This document shows, in pieces, positions 45,958-58,689 of a DNA stretch of 64,000 bases. The notes under the pieces were generated by a model. The model was not told the DNA's origin and made no database searches. It saw only the letters and a list, made by a program, of their open reading frames with translations. Source of the stretch: Cavia porcellus (lineage: Eukaryota; Chordata; Mammalia; Rodentia; Caviidae); the NCBI RefSeq assembly GCF_034190915.1, contig NW_026947503.1, positions 27,362,532-27,426,531 on the forward strand. Direction: 5' to 3'. The translations under genes and the position numbers were made by a program. The first letter of the stretch is position 1. Each line of letters begins with the position of its first letter.

Positions 45958-47430
45958 AGAGATTCACAAATACAGACAGGTGGACTGGCCAAAAATAAAA
46001 ATTTAGAACAATTCTTAAAATTTAATTTTAAAAAGAGAAAACTATTAGTACTTTCTCAGATTATTATGTGAATTTTCTGACCAATTTTAATGTGATTACT
46101 ATTATTTTGGAGGAATTCACTGCAATGACCAGTAACATGCCTAATCAGCTCCTCAAAGTGTTTGTATACCTTAACTACCATCCAAGCAGGAGAAGCTAAT
46201 AACGTGTACAACAAAACAAACTAAGTCTACTATAGATCATGTAAACCAGCCCTAAAATTAAAAAAAAGAAGTATCTAGATGTTGGCCACTTTCCCCGTAC
46301 ATCTACATTATGGGGATTAATATTCCCCTCTCTTAGTGCCTGCAGAGTCCAAATATTCATTTCCCTTTTTAAGCAAAAAGCAAGTTGGCGTGGCAGCCTG
46401 TTCACCGTGATTCTTCCCTGGGCAGACCATTCTTCTGTTAAAGGAGTTGCGGCTACCATAGTTGCACACTTGGGCTTAGGATTCAGCTGTTTTGATTCTT
46501 TTGCATTTCTTGCTTTCCAGTTCTACCCCAGGAAGGAGTTTTCTAGTCCTTCACCTTTCGCCTAGAAGCTTAATGGCAGCAGGGAGCCCAGCTGATCTGC
46601 CTTGAGACAGTATTATCTCCTGCACACCCTTCAAAGTTAAATTTTTATTCTTAGTTGGCGTAGGTGAAGGCAGTGATACTGTCCTAAGGACTGCTTGCTA
46701 GGCCCAGATGATCTGTTGAAGTTGGCTGCTGGATCCAACATACAACATAATTGAGGAGGACTAGGAACAAAATCCATTCCCGTTTCACCCCAGTAACTAT
46801 GCCAAATTCAACAGAGAGCTCTCCATATGGTCTAACACAAGTGAAGTAATGTGTATATTATGCCATAATAAATGAAGTCTCATAGGTTTCAACAGCTCAT
46901 AGTAGCTATCAGGAATTTTTCCTAGCAACTCATGGGAAACTGAGCAGCATGCCATAAATGGGAGAGTCATAAATAATTTTGCAACCCAGCCACCAGGGCT
47001 GTGGTGAAACGCTGTGCTTGCATTATCTACTCTAAAAACTGACACACATGTGAGCATGTCTGCCATTTTGTAAGCTGGCTCCCCTTAAGACCATGTGAGC
47101 ACTGAAGGACTGGCAATTGATTTGGAAAGGTTTAAAGAGTCCTGAAGACAGAGGTTTGGGTACTGTGCAGCTTACAAGTCCAGAGTAATAAGATTTGTAA
47201 AGACTGTTGGCACTTGCATTTCTAACGAAATAATGAGAAAGACAAATCCAAATACGTACAGACTATATTGCATTATTACTTTAAACAATGCTTGATCCTT
47301 CCCATTGATGCTAGACTTGGTCATATGGCTTCTCTGGCCAATGGAATGTGAATTGAATTGTCACATGCTAATTCTAGACATGAACTTTAAGAGTCACCGT
47401 GTGATTTTGTTTACCAGAGTCTGAGGTGCT
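45958..47430. other. Mostly unassigned sequence, with an old repeat at about 47280-47420
   Basis: GCTTCTCTGGCCAATGGAAT and TCTAGACATGAACTTTAAGA near 47.3-47.4 kb resemble an old mammalian interspersed repeat I cannot name. The rest shows no repeat or protein. Confidence 0.35.
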
Positions 47431-47831
47431 ATAGAATCCTTCTAGAGTTTCTTTACAAGTTCTTGTTGTCCTGAACAAACAATTGGACAAGAGAAAAAAT
47501 TAATGAGGGTTTTTTGTTATATTAATTAAAGGTAGAAAAGAAGTATGCTCTGCAGAGTGAGAGAGGGCCACTGAGAAAGAGAGAACACAGTGGTCAGGAG
47601 GCTAATGACAGAGGTCTTTTGCATTTCCTATTCCTCAGGCTGATGTTAGATATAGGCCATGCTATCAGAAACTCTCTTGATTTTCTGCCAGAAGTATTGA
47701 AGGTAGCACTTTCTGATCGGTACCAGGTGCAGGGCTTGGACACTGTTCTGTGCATGAGTCCCAGAACTCTGTGATTGACAGGTCAAGTCCACTTGCTCAC
47801 CCAGCTGGCCATGCCCTAATTTCCTGCTTCA
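47431..47831 (-). repeat. 3' LTR of the provirus
   Basis: It shares a core of about 240 bp with the right-hand repeat. On the minus strand it continues past an A-rich TATAACAAAAAACC stretch towards its 3' end. Boundaries are approximate. Confidence 0.6.
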
Positions 47832-48393
47832 TTCCTTCTGAGAGATATAAATCCCCATAATTCTTCATGGATTATTGAGGGCCTGGCAGTCTCTATCTTC
47901 ATACAGCTACCTCCAGTTGAAAGGGGCCGTAGATTCTACCTGTGGGGGATATGTTCTTTCCAAACCTTGGGATGTTGTGACTCATTGGCTGGGTTGAAAA
48001 AACCTATCAAAAGATGGTAAGAAAGTAGTCAGTGCCTATATATGAAGAACTATTGAGCTTCCTGTTCAATGGGGAAAAGTTTGGTGAATTTCTCAGACGT
48101 TTGGATCACAACCTGAAGCCTTGAATGGATCAACTTTACTGTCAGATTGAGAATATAGACCCAACTAAGAGAAGGAGCAAGTATTTTCTGGCTTGTCTTC
48201 AAAGGTGAACTATGACATTATCTAACAATTAAAGATCTTAGTATTTCCTGTGGAGAAGAAAAAATGGCAGAGAAGAATATTAGATAGACTGCTCAAATCC
48301 CGACAGCCATAGCAAGCTTCCCATTTTGTGGGTCTAAGTAAAAACAGGAGTCCCCAAAGAGGTGTCTGTTTAACTGTGGTGGATCAGGATTAT

Positions 48394-48439
48394 TTATCTA
48401 CACTCAGAGCAGTACCTTATCTGCACTCAGAGCAGTACC
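48394..48439 (+). repeat. 23-bp tandem duplication
   Basis: TTATCTACACTCAGAGCAG-type units at 48394-48416 and 48417-48439 differ at one base. The unit is not a multiple of three, so it would break a frame. Confidence 0.93.
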
Positions 48440-48479
48440 GGCGTGTTGCTTTTTGAAGAGGAGCTTCAGGTCTTTCAGA

Positions 48480-50740
48480 GATTTCAGAAGTAATTTTGTT
48501 TTTTTGAGTGATCTTTTTCCTCAGATGTTTTCTAGAAAGGTGAAACCATCAGTCTATCTCAGCTATCTTTACTGAAATGGGTGTGGCAACAAGCACTGAA
48601 AAGGAGCCCTTCAATTTTGGTTTTAATTGGTCTGTGGAAGTCTTTTAAAGCTTTAATAAACACCTGGTACCCAGAGTGGACACTACATGGTCTCCCTGGA
48701 TCAGAAGCAGGGAAGAATTTGTTCCCAGATAGTTGAATATCCTGTTGTTTGTGGCCTAGATTCATAAGGTTTTGTAAGAGTCTGTGGTCGCCAGATCTAT
48801 TACCATATCATAAGATAGAAAAGGCCTCCATATATTTCAAATGGACTCAAATTTAGCCCAGTATTGTGTGTGTTTTGATTCCTCATGAGGGTTACTGGCA
48901 ATAACTGGAGCCAAGATTCAGAAATCTCTTGGCAATATTTTGCCAGAATTCACTTTAGAATCTGTTTGGTTCTTTGAACCTTTCCAGAGGACTAAGGTCT
49001 CCATGCAGAATGGAGATGGTACTTTATTCCTAAAGCCTCTGCCAACCTTTGAATTATTTAAGAGGTAAAAGAAGGCCTATTGTCATTCGAAAAGGACTTG
49101 GGTAGTCCAAACAAGAGAATTTCTTTGAGCAGCACCTTGACTACCTACATAGCCTTCTCTGAACAGATAGGACAGGCCACAATCTAGCTTGTAAAAGTGT
49201 TAATTAAGACCAATATTAGTTTAAATTCTCCACATAGTGGCAAGTGGAGTCCTCCCCAACATATATCCCTCTTCTGCATACAGGATCTAATGAAAGAGGT
49301 GACCTGGACTGGCCAGGGTTATTGTAGGCACAGAGTAGATGAACTTTGCACACTTGTTGGTTGGTCACTGCTAGTCTTAGCCGTGTGAAAATGTTAATAA
49401 TCATTTGTCATGTAGCATCTCTCCTGTATGGGAAGACTCATGAAAGGATTTTATAGCTGTCCATTGTGTCCTTTGAGGAAAGATCAGTCTGTTTTTGACA
49501 TACCACCAAAGTGTCTTTCTAGTCCCCCCTTGTCCTAAGGCCTATTTATCTTCCTGGGTGATAGAGTCTGGTTTTAATGCTTCCTCAAGAACTGGGAATG
49601 AGTTCTCTAAGATCAGTAAGGCTGCACTTTTGGCCTATCAGACTTTGATTTCTGAGAGACTTTATCGATGTCTCTTTGGTATCCCTTACAATGAATGACA
49701 GTAGCCTGCCTGAGAAGATAGACTGCATGTAGGAGCTGCAGGATTTCTTCTTATGTTTTATAGATGACTGCTTATTAGTTAGCAAAACCCATTATTTCCA
49801 GATTGGTTCATGAGCATGTAGCAACAGAAAGGTGCACGTGGAGACAGTGTAAATATTTAGGTTTTTGCCTTTTCTTAATATCAGTGCCCAAGTAAGGATA
49901 ATGAACTTTGCTTTTCAAGTAGAAGTTCCTGGGGAAGGGCATTGACCTTGGTCTGCTGTGAACTGATAACTGTATAATCTGCCTTTCGATGCCATTCTTG
50001 AACCAGCCTACTTCTATCAATGAATCACACTTCCTGAGGGGCCTGGAGGGGCAGGCAACTGATGTGCTGCCTGCTTGCACATGGTCTGGGAGATCACCTG
50101 TTTATAAGTGTGGCCAGCTTCTAAGCTGATAGGCTTCAATGAGGCAAGTTTAAGACTAGTACAAGTTCTGTTGGTAACCTCAGGGTTATCTAAAGGCATG
50201 TCTGATACTTGACCACTGGGCCACTCTCAATCACAACCTTTAATTGGAAGAATAGCCCTGACCTGATGGGAATCTGACTCAAAGTTAGTTCTGTAGCTTC
50301 TTCTTTTAGCATAGCAATAGCTGCTATTGCCTTCTAGCAATCACTGTATGTTTTTTGAAAAATATGTCACTGGGCAGAGTACTTGTCCCAGCCTTTGGGT
50401 TAAGACATACAAAGCAATTCTTCTCTTTTGTGATATGTAGAGGAAGAAAAGTTTTCATAAGTCGGTATTCCTAATGCTGGAACCTGAGTAAGGGAATGTT
50501 TTATTTCCTAGAAGGTATAGTCAGTCACTTGTGCCCATTCAGATTCAGAACTTGTAACATTATAAAAAGGCTTTGCCATTAGTGCAAAATTAGGTATCCA
50601 GATCCTATATAAACGGACCATTCCCAAGAAGGAGTAGCACTGTTGTTTTGTGGCAAGTGGTCCAAGATCACAGAGAGCCTGGATTTAGATCATAAACAAC
50701 TATTGTTCCCTGGGTGTAAGAATGTATCCCAAGTAGTGGA
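48480..50740 (-). pseudogene. Endogenous retroviral pol remnant (RT thumb, RNase H, integrase)
   Basis: From about 50740 to 50200 (minus), changing frames match the thumb/connection part of gammaretroviral reverse transcriptase, beginning at a FLGM-type motif. RNase H sequence follows at about 50080-49650. The integrase follows at 49400-48780: a CxxCQ-xNPGQ-like linker, then FGLPxS- and PQSSG-like catalytic core motifs in the right order. Its C-terminal part lies at 48780-48540. Multiple stops, frameshifts and a 23-bp tandem duplication nearby (48394-48439) rule out a working product. No YxDD catalytic loop was seen. Confidence 0.8.
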
Positions 50741-50744
50741 CATT

Positions 50745-51024
50745 CTGAAGGGGTGTGTGAGACTTTACCTTTGAAAGAAAGAGCACAGGCTAATGAAAAA
50801 GGTCTTTTATATTCCCCATTGCTCAGGCTGATGTCAGATCTAGGATGTCCTATCAAAAATCTTCTTGATTTCATGCCAGAAGAATTAAACACAGCACACT
50901 TTAATTGATTCAAGGGCTGGGGCCCAGAAACCGCTCTGCACGTAGGTTTTGGATCTCTGTGATTGACAGGCCATGTCTACTTGCGCAGCTGGCTGGCTAT
51001 CCCTAATTTGCCTTAATTTCACCA
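50745..51024 (-). repeat. Truncated 5' LTR of the provirus
   Basis: It matches the U3/R part of the left LTR, then passes straight into reverse-transcriptase thumb sequence. U5, the primer-binding site, gag and protease are missing, so one deletion probably runs from the LTR into pol. Confidence 0.6.
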
Positions 51025-51599
51025 TTTGTTCTTTCCCAATGCCATAAGACTATAGTGTTAATATTCCAGAGAGGAGCTGCTCCATCAATCTGAATCCTGA
51101 AGTGAAAAGAAATAATCAGCATATTATAAATATGGAACATCAAAAGAATTAAGCCTCTGTTGTCAGACAAAGATTTAGAATGATTTACTAGTGCAGAATA
51201 ATTTGAGATGCCTGATATAGATCATGATTAATTCTGATTACTTTATCAGAGGCTTTAGCAACCTATCAGTCTAATAACGATAAAACTATTGGTTTTCAGT
51301 GGTGTAGATGATAGTTTTGCTACCATTGACTCTTTCTTCTATTTATGCATGGTTTCTTGGATTGACCTATGGCAAGATTAGCAACCAACATAATTCTGTT
51401 TTTACTATAGCATGTAACAGCTATGACATGTAGCATTTTTTTTTTACAGGTGTGATTTCCTTTTCAGGCTTCCAGTATTTTCTGAGCAGACATTTAACCT
51501 GTTGGGCCTTATTAAGAAAATATTCAGAGACCTAAAATGGGATGTTTCAAGGTCTGTTGATCTACACTAGTAGAGTATATTAATAGAGCATGATGATAG
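51025..51599. other. Unassigned sequence
   Basis: Nothing recognised. Confidence 0.35.
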
Positions 51600-51949
51600 C
51601 ATGTGTTTTTCTCTGGTCTACATGTGCCCTTCCCCAGTTCTTACATTGAAATTACAAACTGTAAGATGATGGTATTAAGATGTAGGACCTTGGGGTGACT
51701 AGGTCATAACACAAATATTGTACGTGATTAGTGCCCTGATGAAGGAGCTCCAGATCTGTGGCTTATCATTCCACTATATGAGGATAAAATGATTAAGCCA
51801 TTATCTATGAATCTCATATCATATAATAAATGTGCAACTACCTTCATCTTGGACTTTCCGCCTCCAGAACTGTGGACAATAAACTTCTGTTTGAAAATTT
51901 CCAGTCTATGTAACTTGTTTATAACATCCCAAATGAACTTAGACTATCA
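51600..51949 (+). repeat. MLT1-like LTR
   Basis: Ordered motifs: GAAATTACAAACTGTAAGATG, then GACCTTGGGGTGACTAGGTC, ATCTTGGACTTTCCGCCTCC and GAACTGTGGACAATAAACTT. These are typical of an MLT1 LTR including its polyadenylation signal. It is old. Confidence 0.72.
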
Positions 51950-54919
51950 TTCTTATGTCATCCACAAAGGTGATACACTAGTCATCCAAAATCTCTTTCA
52001 AAAATGCAATCCTGGGGATGTCAGACATAGGCAGAGGATTCTGTAATTTGGGGTGAGGCCCCGAGTGTTGCAGACTTGGCTAAATGTTGTGACAGATAGA
52101 GCTATCTATTGGGCCTCTCTATAGGGATACAGTCAAGACATCAGCACCTATCTGAACATACTGAGCAGAGAGGTGAAATTCTGGTTCAAAAAAGAAACTA
52201 GAGACTATCGTCCAGGAGGCTGAGTAAGGAATCAAAGAGAAGTTCTCAAGTTCGATAGTCTAAACCAAGGCATTATGTAGTATGTTCATGGATTTGCTTG
52301 TATGTGTCAGAGGTGTTCTCTTAAAAACACAAGGTAAGTCCAGTTGCTAATCAGCTTAAGTTTACATGTTTATGTGGGCAAAAATTTCCTCTCCCGTGGA
52401 CCAGTGATTATAGTTGTTGCCTCCAGAAGAGAAAACCTGAAAGCTTGACCCTAAACCAGTGTATATTCATGGATTCTACACAGGGCTTCACATTTCTGCC
52501 CCAGGTTTCTATTTTCCTCAGAGGAATAAATGTTGGTTATTTCTTGGTCCAGGGTTTATTTTTCATACAGCAAACTAAAGAAAACAAAGATGATATAAAT
52601 TGAGCTTTTTCTTAAGTTCATTTTAATTGATTTTGTATGTCTGTGAATTAATGTCATTGTGTCTTTAAATTTACCTTCCTTTTAAGAATCAATGGTAACA
52701 ATATTTGGTTATTTCTTCAACTTTAATATCTTTATTTTGTGAAAACAAAAATGGGCAAGCTCAAGTAAGTTCATTTTTACTTTTTCAAACTTTAGTAACG
52801 TGTGAAATCCAAAACCAGAGAGTCACTGATCCACACCATCCCAGTAATTTAACTGGGCCATTTTCCTGACCACAGGACAGCTATCAGAGCTTCTGAGATT
52901 TACTATAAAAACAGATCCTTCTATCCTGGGAGGACATTGGTGATGGAAAGGTGAAGTCTCTTCCCTCCCCTTCCATGCTTGGAAAGACTCAAACACTTTA
53001 CCTGGGTATTCAAGGACTCTGAGAAAGAATAGATTTTTCCCATATAGACTTTGCAAATGGACTTGTGGCCTTTCTAATGAGAATATGGATTTATAGAGGT
53101 CCCTGAACTCTGCAAAAAAGCTGAAGTCTTTGTTTTGGGGGCCTTTTACTTTTAAGAAGTCAGACCAGTCTCTGAGTGGCTAAAGGCAATCTTAGGCCTT
53201 CCTCCTCACGGGCAACTCTTGCCTGTTGGTGGGTAGATCTCATTTCTAAATGCACAATGACCTGTATTATCTTTGTCAGTTTAAGTAAATCTATTTCTGT
53301 TAGGATTCTTTGTCATGAAAGCAGAAAACAAACATCAACTACTTTTAAATGAAAGAAACTTGTTGGAAGGGTGGAATATGTAATTCCTAAAATCAAAAGA
53401 TTTACAGAAAAAGTCGACTTTAGCAAACTAAGAATGACTCCAGGAATCTAAGTGGCAAGAATTAAGTAATTTTTATAGCATGCTACAAATGGGATGAATG
53501 AATTTCAATCATTTTCTAAAAAATATATTATCATGCTGCTCAATATTCAGCTTTTTATGCTGGTTAGTGTCATTTCCCCATTCTTGGTAAGAAGGGCATT
53601 TTGATTAACAGCTTCACCAGGACTGTGGGGAACAGGGGAGAGGAAGTCCCCAGAAGGGAGGCTGGGGGCTGGAGAGAACCAGTGGATTGTGAGAAGGCGG
53701 AACCATGGATTCCCACTTCAGTCTCTAAAGAGACCTTTCTCCAATCTATTTCAGACATAGCATGCTGAGACAGTATGTCCTCTGTAAACTCACAGATCAT
53801 TTTAGCAAGAAGAGCATTTTAACGTAAACGTCACTTGATAACAGCAAAACCTCTGCCTAAGAATAAGACTAGTTCTGCATGGCATGTAGAATTGCCTTTG
53901 GTTTCATCATAAAGGCATTAGGGTAAATCTTTGAATTTCAGCATGAAACAAAATTCTGACCACTAATCTTTTATCCCAAATTATCACCAAGGCAAGCATT
54001 TTAATAAGCCAAATAATTGTGACTGGGACTCATTAAGCTTCTTAACATTTGGGTTGGATATACCAAAAGAAATGATGTGCTTTGTGAAGATTCTCTGATG
54101 AAATTTAAATGTTTAGGACGCTATTCTGAATGTTACCTGAAAGTTAACATAGGTTTTTATTTCTTAGAGCTGAAAACTCCACAAATTATCCTCTATATCC
54201 TAGATTGACATAGAAAAGAAACTTATTCTAACAGAGAATTTCTGAAGGAAATATAAATCTGACACTGATAAAGTCTGCTCTGTCTCATTTTGTTTTGATT
54301 ATTTAAGAATAGTTAGAATTCACATCATTTTATGTTATGTGGACTGCCACAAAAAACACTAATCTTATTGAGTTTTTAGTGCCATAGGTCTTTATTGTTT
54401 CTCTTCTTTGTACACGTAGCCAATTTAACTTCTAGCATAGAAGGAAAAGAATTTCGCATTCCAATGGGGGCAATTAGGTACCTTGTTTAAATGTCTTATA
54501 AAGGAATGTGGTAATAGATTAATTAGTTCCTCATTTTATAGCAAATTGCCTCAAACTCACTATTCCTCATATAGACCTTATAATAGTAAAAGCGAAGTTA
54601 ATACTTGGTTATAACCTTTGCCTTCTGTACCCTTGATAATTGTACTTTTGATAGTCATTCATGTACTGATTATCTTGCCAACCTGTCAACTCTTGCATTC
54701 CTTGTACAAAAGACAAGTATGCTGACAGCCAGCAAGCAAGCATGAAGATAGGTAAGTGGAGTGACTGGATGAATGAAGATTTTTGGAATGTTCTATCTTA
54801 GATTTACAAAGGAATAGGGTGAAAGGGTATTCTGTCCTTGCAAAGCTGAAAGCCTACAGACTTTCTCTACCATCCCCTATCCCATCCCCATTACCCATTC
54901 CATTGTTTGAGAAAGTAAT
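51950..54919. other. Unassigned, repeat-poor sequence
   Basis: No gene or named repeat in about 3 kb. Frames of 76-85 codons (51789-52046, 52823-53056, 53570-53800) show no domain. Confidence 0.35.
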
Positions 54920-55130
54920 AACGTTGCCAGAGATTCGAGAGTCAGGCCAATCTTAGTTTAGTCCCAGCTCTTTTATGACCTGCTCCCATGGGGAGCACTG
55001 GAGAAATGGCCCACATTCTCTCGGTTTAAATTTTCCTGCAGTTGCACGGTGAGAATTAAGTGAAGTCATCTATCAGAAGCTTCTGGTGCACACCAAGCGT
55101 TCCTTTAGTAGATTTAAATTTAGCTACTGA
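54920..55130 (+). repeat. MIR SINE
   Basis: Ordered MIR motifs: AGAGTCAGGCCAATCTTAG, TCCCAGCTCTTTTATGACC, GAGAATTAAGTGAAGTCAT and the ending CAAGCGTTCCTTTAGTAGA. Confidence 0.7.
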
Positions 55131-55297
55131 TGTATGTCCAAGGTTCTTTACATGTGATTATTTCAGGTACTATCTAAAGAAAGTATTATCACCACTTAGT
55201 TTCAGGCACACTAAATTAAGAGGCCGAATAATTTGGAATGTGAGTTCAAATCTTTAGATTCCAAAGTGAGTTAGTGGTTATTTATTTACGTTGGTTT

Positions 55298-55408
55298 TTT
55301 GAAACAGGCTTTCATCATATAGTTCAGAATGGCCTTGAACTCACAATGATTTTCCTTCCTCAGCTTCATGAATGCTAGGATTACAGGTGTGCAGCAGCAT
55401 CCCTAGCT
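55298..55408 (-). repeat. B1-type SINE
   Basis: Reverse B1 on the plus strand: TTTGAAACAGGCTTTCATCA, GAATGGCCTTGAACTCACAA, CCTCAGCTTC and GCTAGGATTACAGGTGTGCA. It is a moderately diverged monomer. Confidence 0.83.
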
Positions 55409-56089
55409 CATTCGCAGTTATTGTTGCTCCTAAAGATTTATAGAAAGTGTTTGTTTGAGTCCTGTGCATCTGTACAAAAATTGGGAATATCTGCAGCAAA
55501 CATTTAAGTTCAATATTTTTGGTCAGAAGAAAATAAAGAAGTTACACATATTACCAGTCTGCATTATGACTGAATGATATTTGAAGACTTTGCATTCAAA
55601 AGGTTCCTTCCAAAAGCTAATAAGAGTATGTCACTTTTTATTTTATGCCTTTATTATCTATAATCATTAAAGTAGATACCACTCAGTAGTTAAGCAGATG
55701 ACTGTAGTAATTTGAGATTCCCAAAGCTAATCATGAAAGCAAATTGAAATCCCAGAAAACTGCATCAACTTTCAAATCTTCAGAAACATTCTCTTTGTAT
55801 TTTTAGTAATAATTACCTTCTTAGTAACAGTTACCTTTATAAAATCTTTACTCTAAGTCTATCTTCCCTGTCATATGGGGCACTGGAGCTATAATCAAGC
55901 ATCAAACGTCATCACAAGATTCCATTCTGACTCCTGGAACACAGAAATGAACTTGGAAGGCTTGATTCTTGTTCCATTACTATGAAATACGTCATCTTGG
56001 GTTGAAAGAGGCAAGTGCAATGCATTGAGTAGTGTTGATCTGAATTCCTTCAGTACTTAAAAGTCTACCCTCCTAAGAAAAAAGAGCGG
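55409..56089. other. Unassigned sequence
   Basis: Nothing recognised. Confidence 0.35.
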
Positions 56090-56265
56090 AGTATCTGCTG
56101 TGCCAAGCACCTTATTAGCCATTTTCACATGTGTTCTTCCCATTTAATTTTTACTAAAATCCTATAAAACAAGTTTTACTCTCAATAAAGTACAGATACA
56201 GATGCGGCTTAATGAGTAGATATTTCCATACTCATGCAGCTCACTAGTGGCACAGGGAGAGATGA
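56090..56265 (+). repeat. MIR SINE
   Basis: GCCAAGCACCTTATTAGCCA, CCATTTAATTTTTACTAAAA and GCAGCTCACTAGTGGCACAG lie in MIR order. Confidence 0.65.
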
Positions 56266-57794
56266 ATGCCTTCCCCCATCCCTTAGACCTCTTGGGTTTT
56301 GGAGATTTTGTTTGTTTTGGGGAAGTGAGGATGGTATATTTTAGATAAGACTGAATCACAGTAACTTTTAAAACTTACTTAATTGGAAGGGTAGAAGAGA
56401 GGATTACCATTTTATATTATGGTAGAGACACCTGGAAAAAACCTGTGCTGTCCTACTGAAATCCTTCTTCAGTGTGTTATGTTTGAAACTCTGAGTAACC
56501 CAAGTTTTGGGTTATATATTGATGTCATATATTATTCCATTCCAATGGGTTTTGCTAAAGGGAATGTACCAGACCAACATAAATAAATGAATTAATTTAA
56601 GACACAGCAAAATACAGAAGAAAAAACAGAGCCTTGAAAACATTCCCTAGGAATCCTTAGAAACCCATGGATGAAAGAGCCTGGTCATCCTTTCATAATC
56701 ATGAAGTTAACTTGTAATGTAATTTGGGCAGTAAGGGAAAAATGATCACACAAGACATCTGGGGTAGGTGAGTAATACTTACAAGAATTTATTTCCTAGC
56801 AATTCATGAAATCCTGTATTCTTTTTTATTTTTGAGAGGCTCATATTTAAATTTCCTATGTATTTTCATCTCCAAAATAAAAGTCTGTTCCCAGTAGAGA
56901 TTCTATTCTCTTTCTTATGTCCCTCACATAGTGAGTAGTTAATGACTAGTAAGGTTCAGATACAGAGGTTTTGAATGCCTTTTCATATCCTAAATAGATT
57001 AATGCAAGAACTAGAAAACCATGTCTTAACTCACTTAAATCCCACCCTGTTTGCTCTTCATTGGTACTTATCAAATCCAGTAAACATTTGCTGAGTTTTG
57101 TCATTAAGTTACAGCTAAATTACTTTACCTGTTACCTGTAGCAACATCTGTGAGCAGTTTCTATGCTTCTGAAGTACCTACAGTAAAAACATCATTCATT
57201 TCTTCATAATTACCCCATAATATGCTTAAGCCAGTTTTCAATATTCTCACCAATATTAAGACAAGAGACACTTCACAATTTTCAACACTGTCATATATTT
57301 TGTTAGCGTCTCTATTTTTAAAATCTTTCAAAGTAAAAAAAAAAAGAAATAACAATAACCAAGCATCCAAATCAAGCTGAATATGCAAGTCAAGTCTCCC
57401 AAATTTCCAGTCCTAGAGCATATTATCACTTACGTAACACATTCAGAAGCTTTCTCGTAGTAAATACATTAAAGACATAAATTGTAAAATGCTCATTAGA
57501 ATTGGTGGTGACAACAATATTGCTTAGGACACAAATAGTCTAATCTATTGCCCTATAAACCTGAGTCCTCTATTGTAGTTAGAAACAAAAGCACTCACTT
57601 GCATTCTTATTGGTTCATATTTGCTTATGCTGACAGGATTTTCATCACTTATATAACCATCAGGTAATGTGCTTAGTGACATGATATTTGCAAATTTTCC
57701 CTTATTCACAGGTTTTACTCTCCTTAGCTAGTTTGCCAAAGTGATGACAAGTGAAAACCCCTTTTAAAACCTTCTTTCTGCACCTTCAAAGTCT
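56266..57794. other. Unassigned sequence
   Basis: Nothing recognised apart from an A13 run near 57338. Confidence 0.35.
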
Positions 57795-57885
57795 TTAAAG
57801 GAAAGTGCAATCAACATTCATTGAGGACCTACAATGTTCCAGGCGTTGTGAGCTACAAAGATCAGTTCATTTAATTGTCCTCCCT
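57795..57885 (+). repeat. MIR fragment
   Basis: ATTCATTGAGGACCTACAAT and GTTCCAGGCGTTGTGAGCT match the MIR opening in order. Confidence 0.7.
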
Positions 57886-58689
57886 GAATGAAAGAAAAAT
57901 GGCAGCAAGCAAGAAAATGTGATGTGCAGTGACCCTGACAGTCTCAGTCCTCAGTACTCTCTCCAGTTCCTCAGCACCGATCCTGGACCTGAGATTCTCT
58001 TCAGCTTGTACTGTTGATGATAAGTGCAAATGAAAATCGCAACTCACAAACCAAAGGTCTTCGTCCACAGCCCCAAACATGTTATAACAAACTTACATTC
58101 AAGAAAGCATCTCTGAGAAAGGATTTTGTCTTCAAAATGGCAAAATAGGATTTTTGTACCCAGACTTCTTCAAAGCTGAAGATCCTTAGGCTGAAGTGGG
58201 AGGATTTCAACTTGGATCCTGTAGTTGTTAATACAAGCGTATTGTATTTTTACAAGTGTTTTTGGAGAAGCTCCTAGAGTTCCTTAGATATCAACAATGA
58301 GGTTTAGACAGTTATGAAGAATTCTGTATAAATTAATCAAACCTACATGGAATAAATCTTCCATATGAACACATGATTGAATAAACTTAAAAGAGCTGAA
58401 AAAGTATTTGATAGTTATTTATAGGTCATATTGAAAATTTAAATATTTTTACGATTTTATAAAACTTCTTAAAATTGGGTCACAGTCCCGCTAAAACCCC
58501 TTTCTGTTGTCTTTATTGCATTTTACTCTTCCATCGTCTTGAGCAGAACTCCACTCAAATAATCATTCGAGTCACGTTTGCCACAGAAGTTGCTTTTTAT
58601 AATGATGACTCCCAGGAAAACTACAGATTTCTGCACATTTGAAGCTGATGTTCATCAGAAGAAAGTGGCTAACAATACCCTCTCGACCC
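57886..58689. other. Unassigned sequence
   Basis: The 69-codon minus-strand frame at 57871-58080 is not repeat-derived but has no recognisable domain. A short B1-like piece (GGCTGAAGTGGGAGGATTTC) lies near 58190. Confidence 0.35.

Larger units (their letters stand above)
47431..51024 (-). mobile_element. Deleted gammaretrovirus-like (class I) endogenous provirus, minus strand
   Basis: Two related direct repeats (about 47431-47831 and 50745-51024) flank decayed polymerase sequence in reverse. The shared LTR parts include GTGATTGACAGG (47772 and 50960) and CAGGCTGATGT (47637 and 50825). The 3' LTR is the left one. Polymerase order, right to left: reverse transcriptase thumb/connection, RNase H, integrase. 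Gag, protease and the catalytic palm of the reverse transcriptase are absent; an env is not recognisable. Stops and frameshifts are frequent. The provirus is not functional. Confidence 0.75.

Noticed and set aside
57871..58080. 69-codon minus-strand frame
   Set aside because: Not obviously repeat-derived, but no domain, no start context and no splice evidence.
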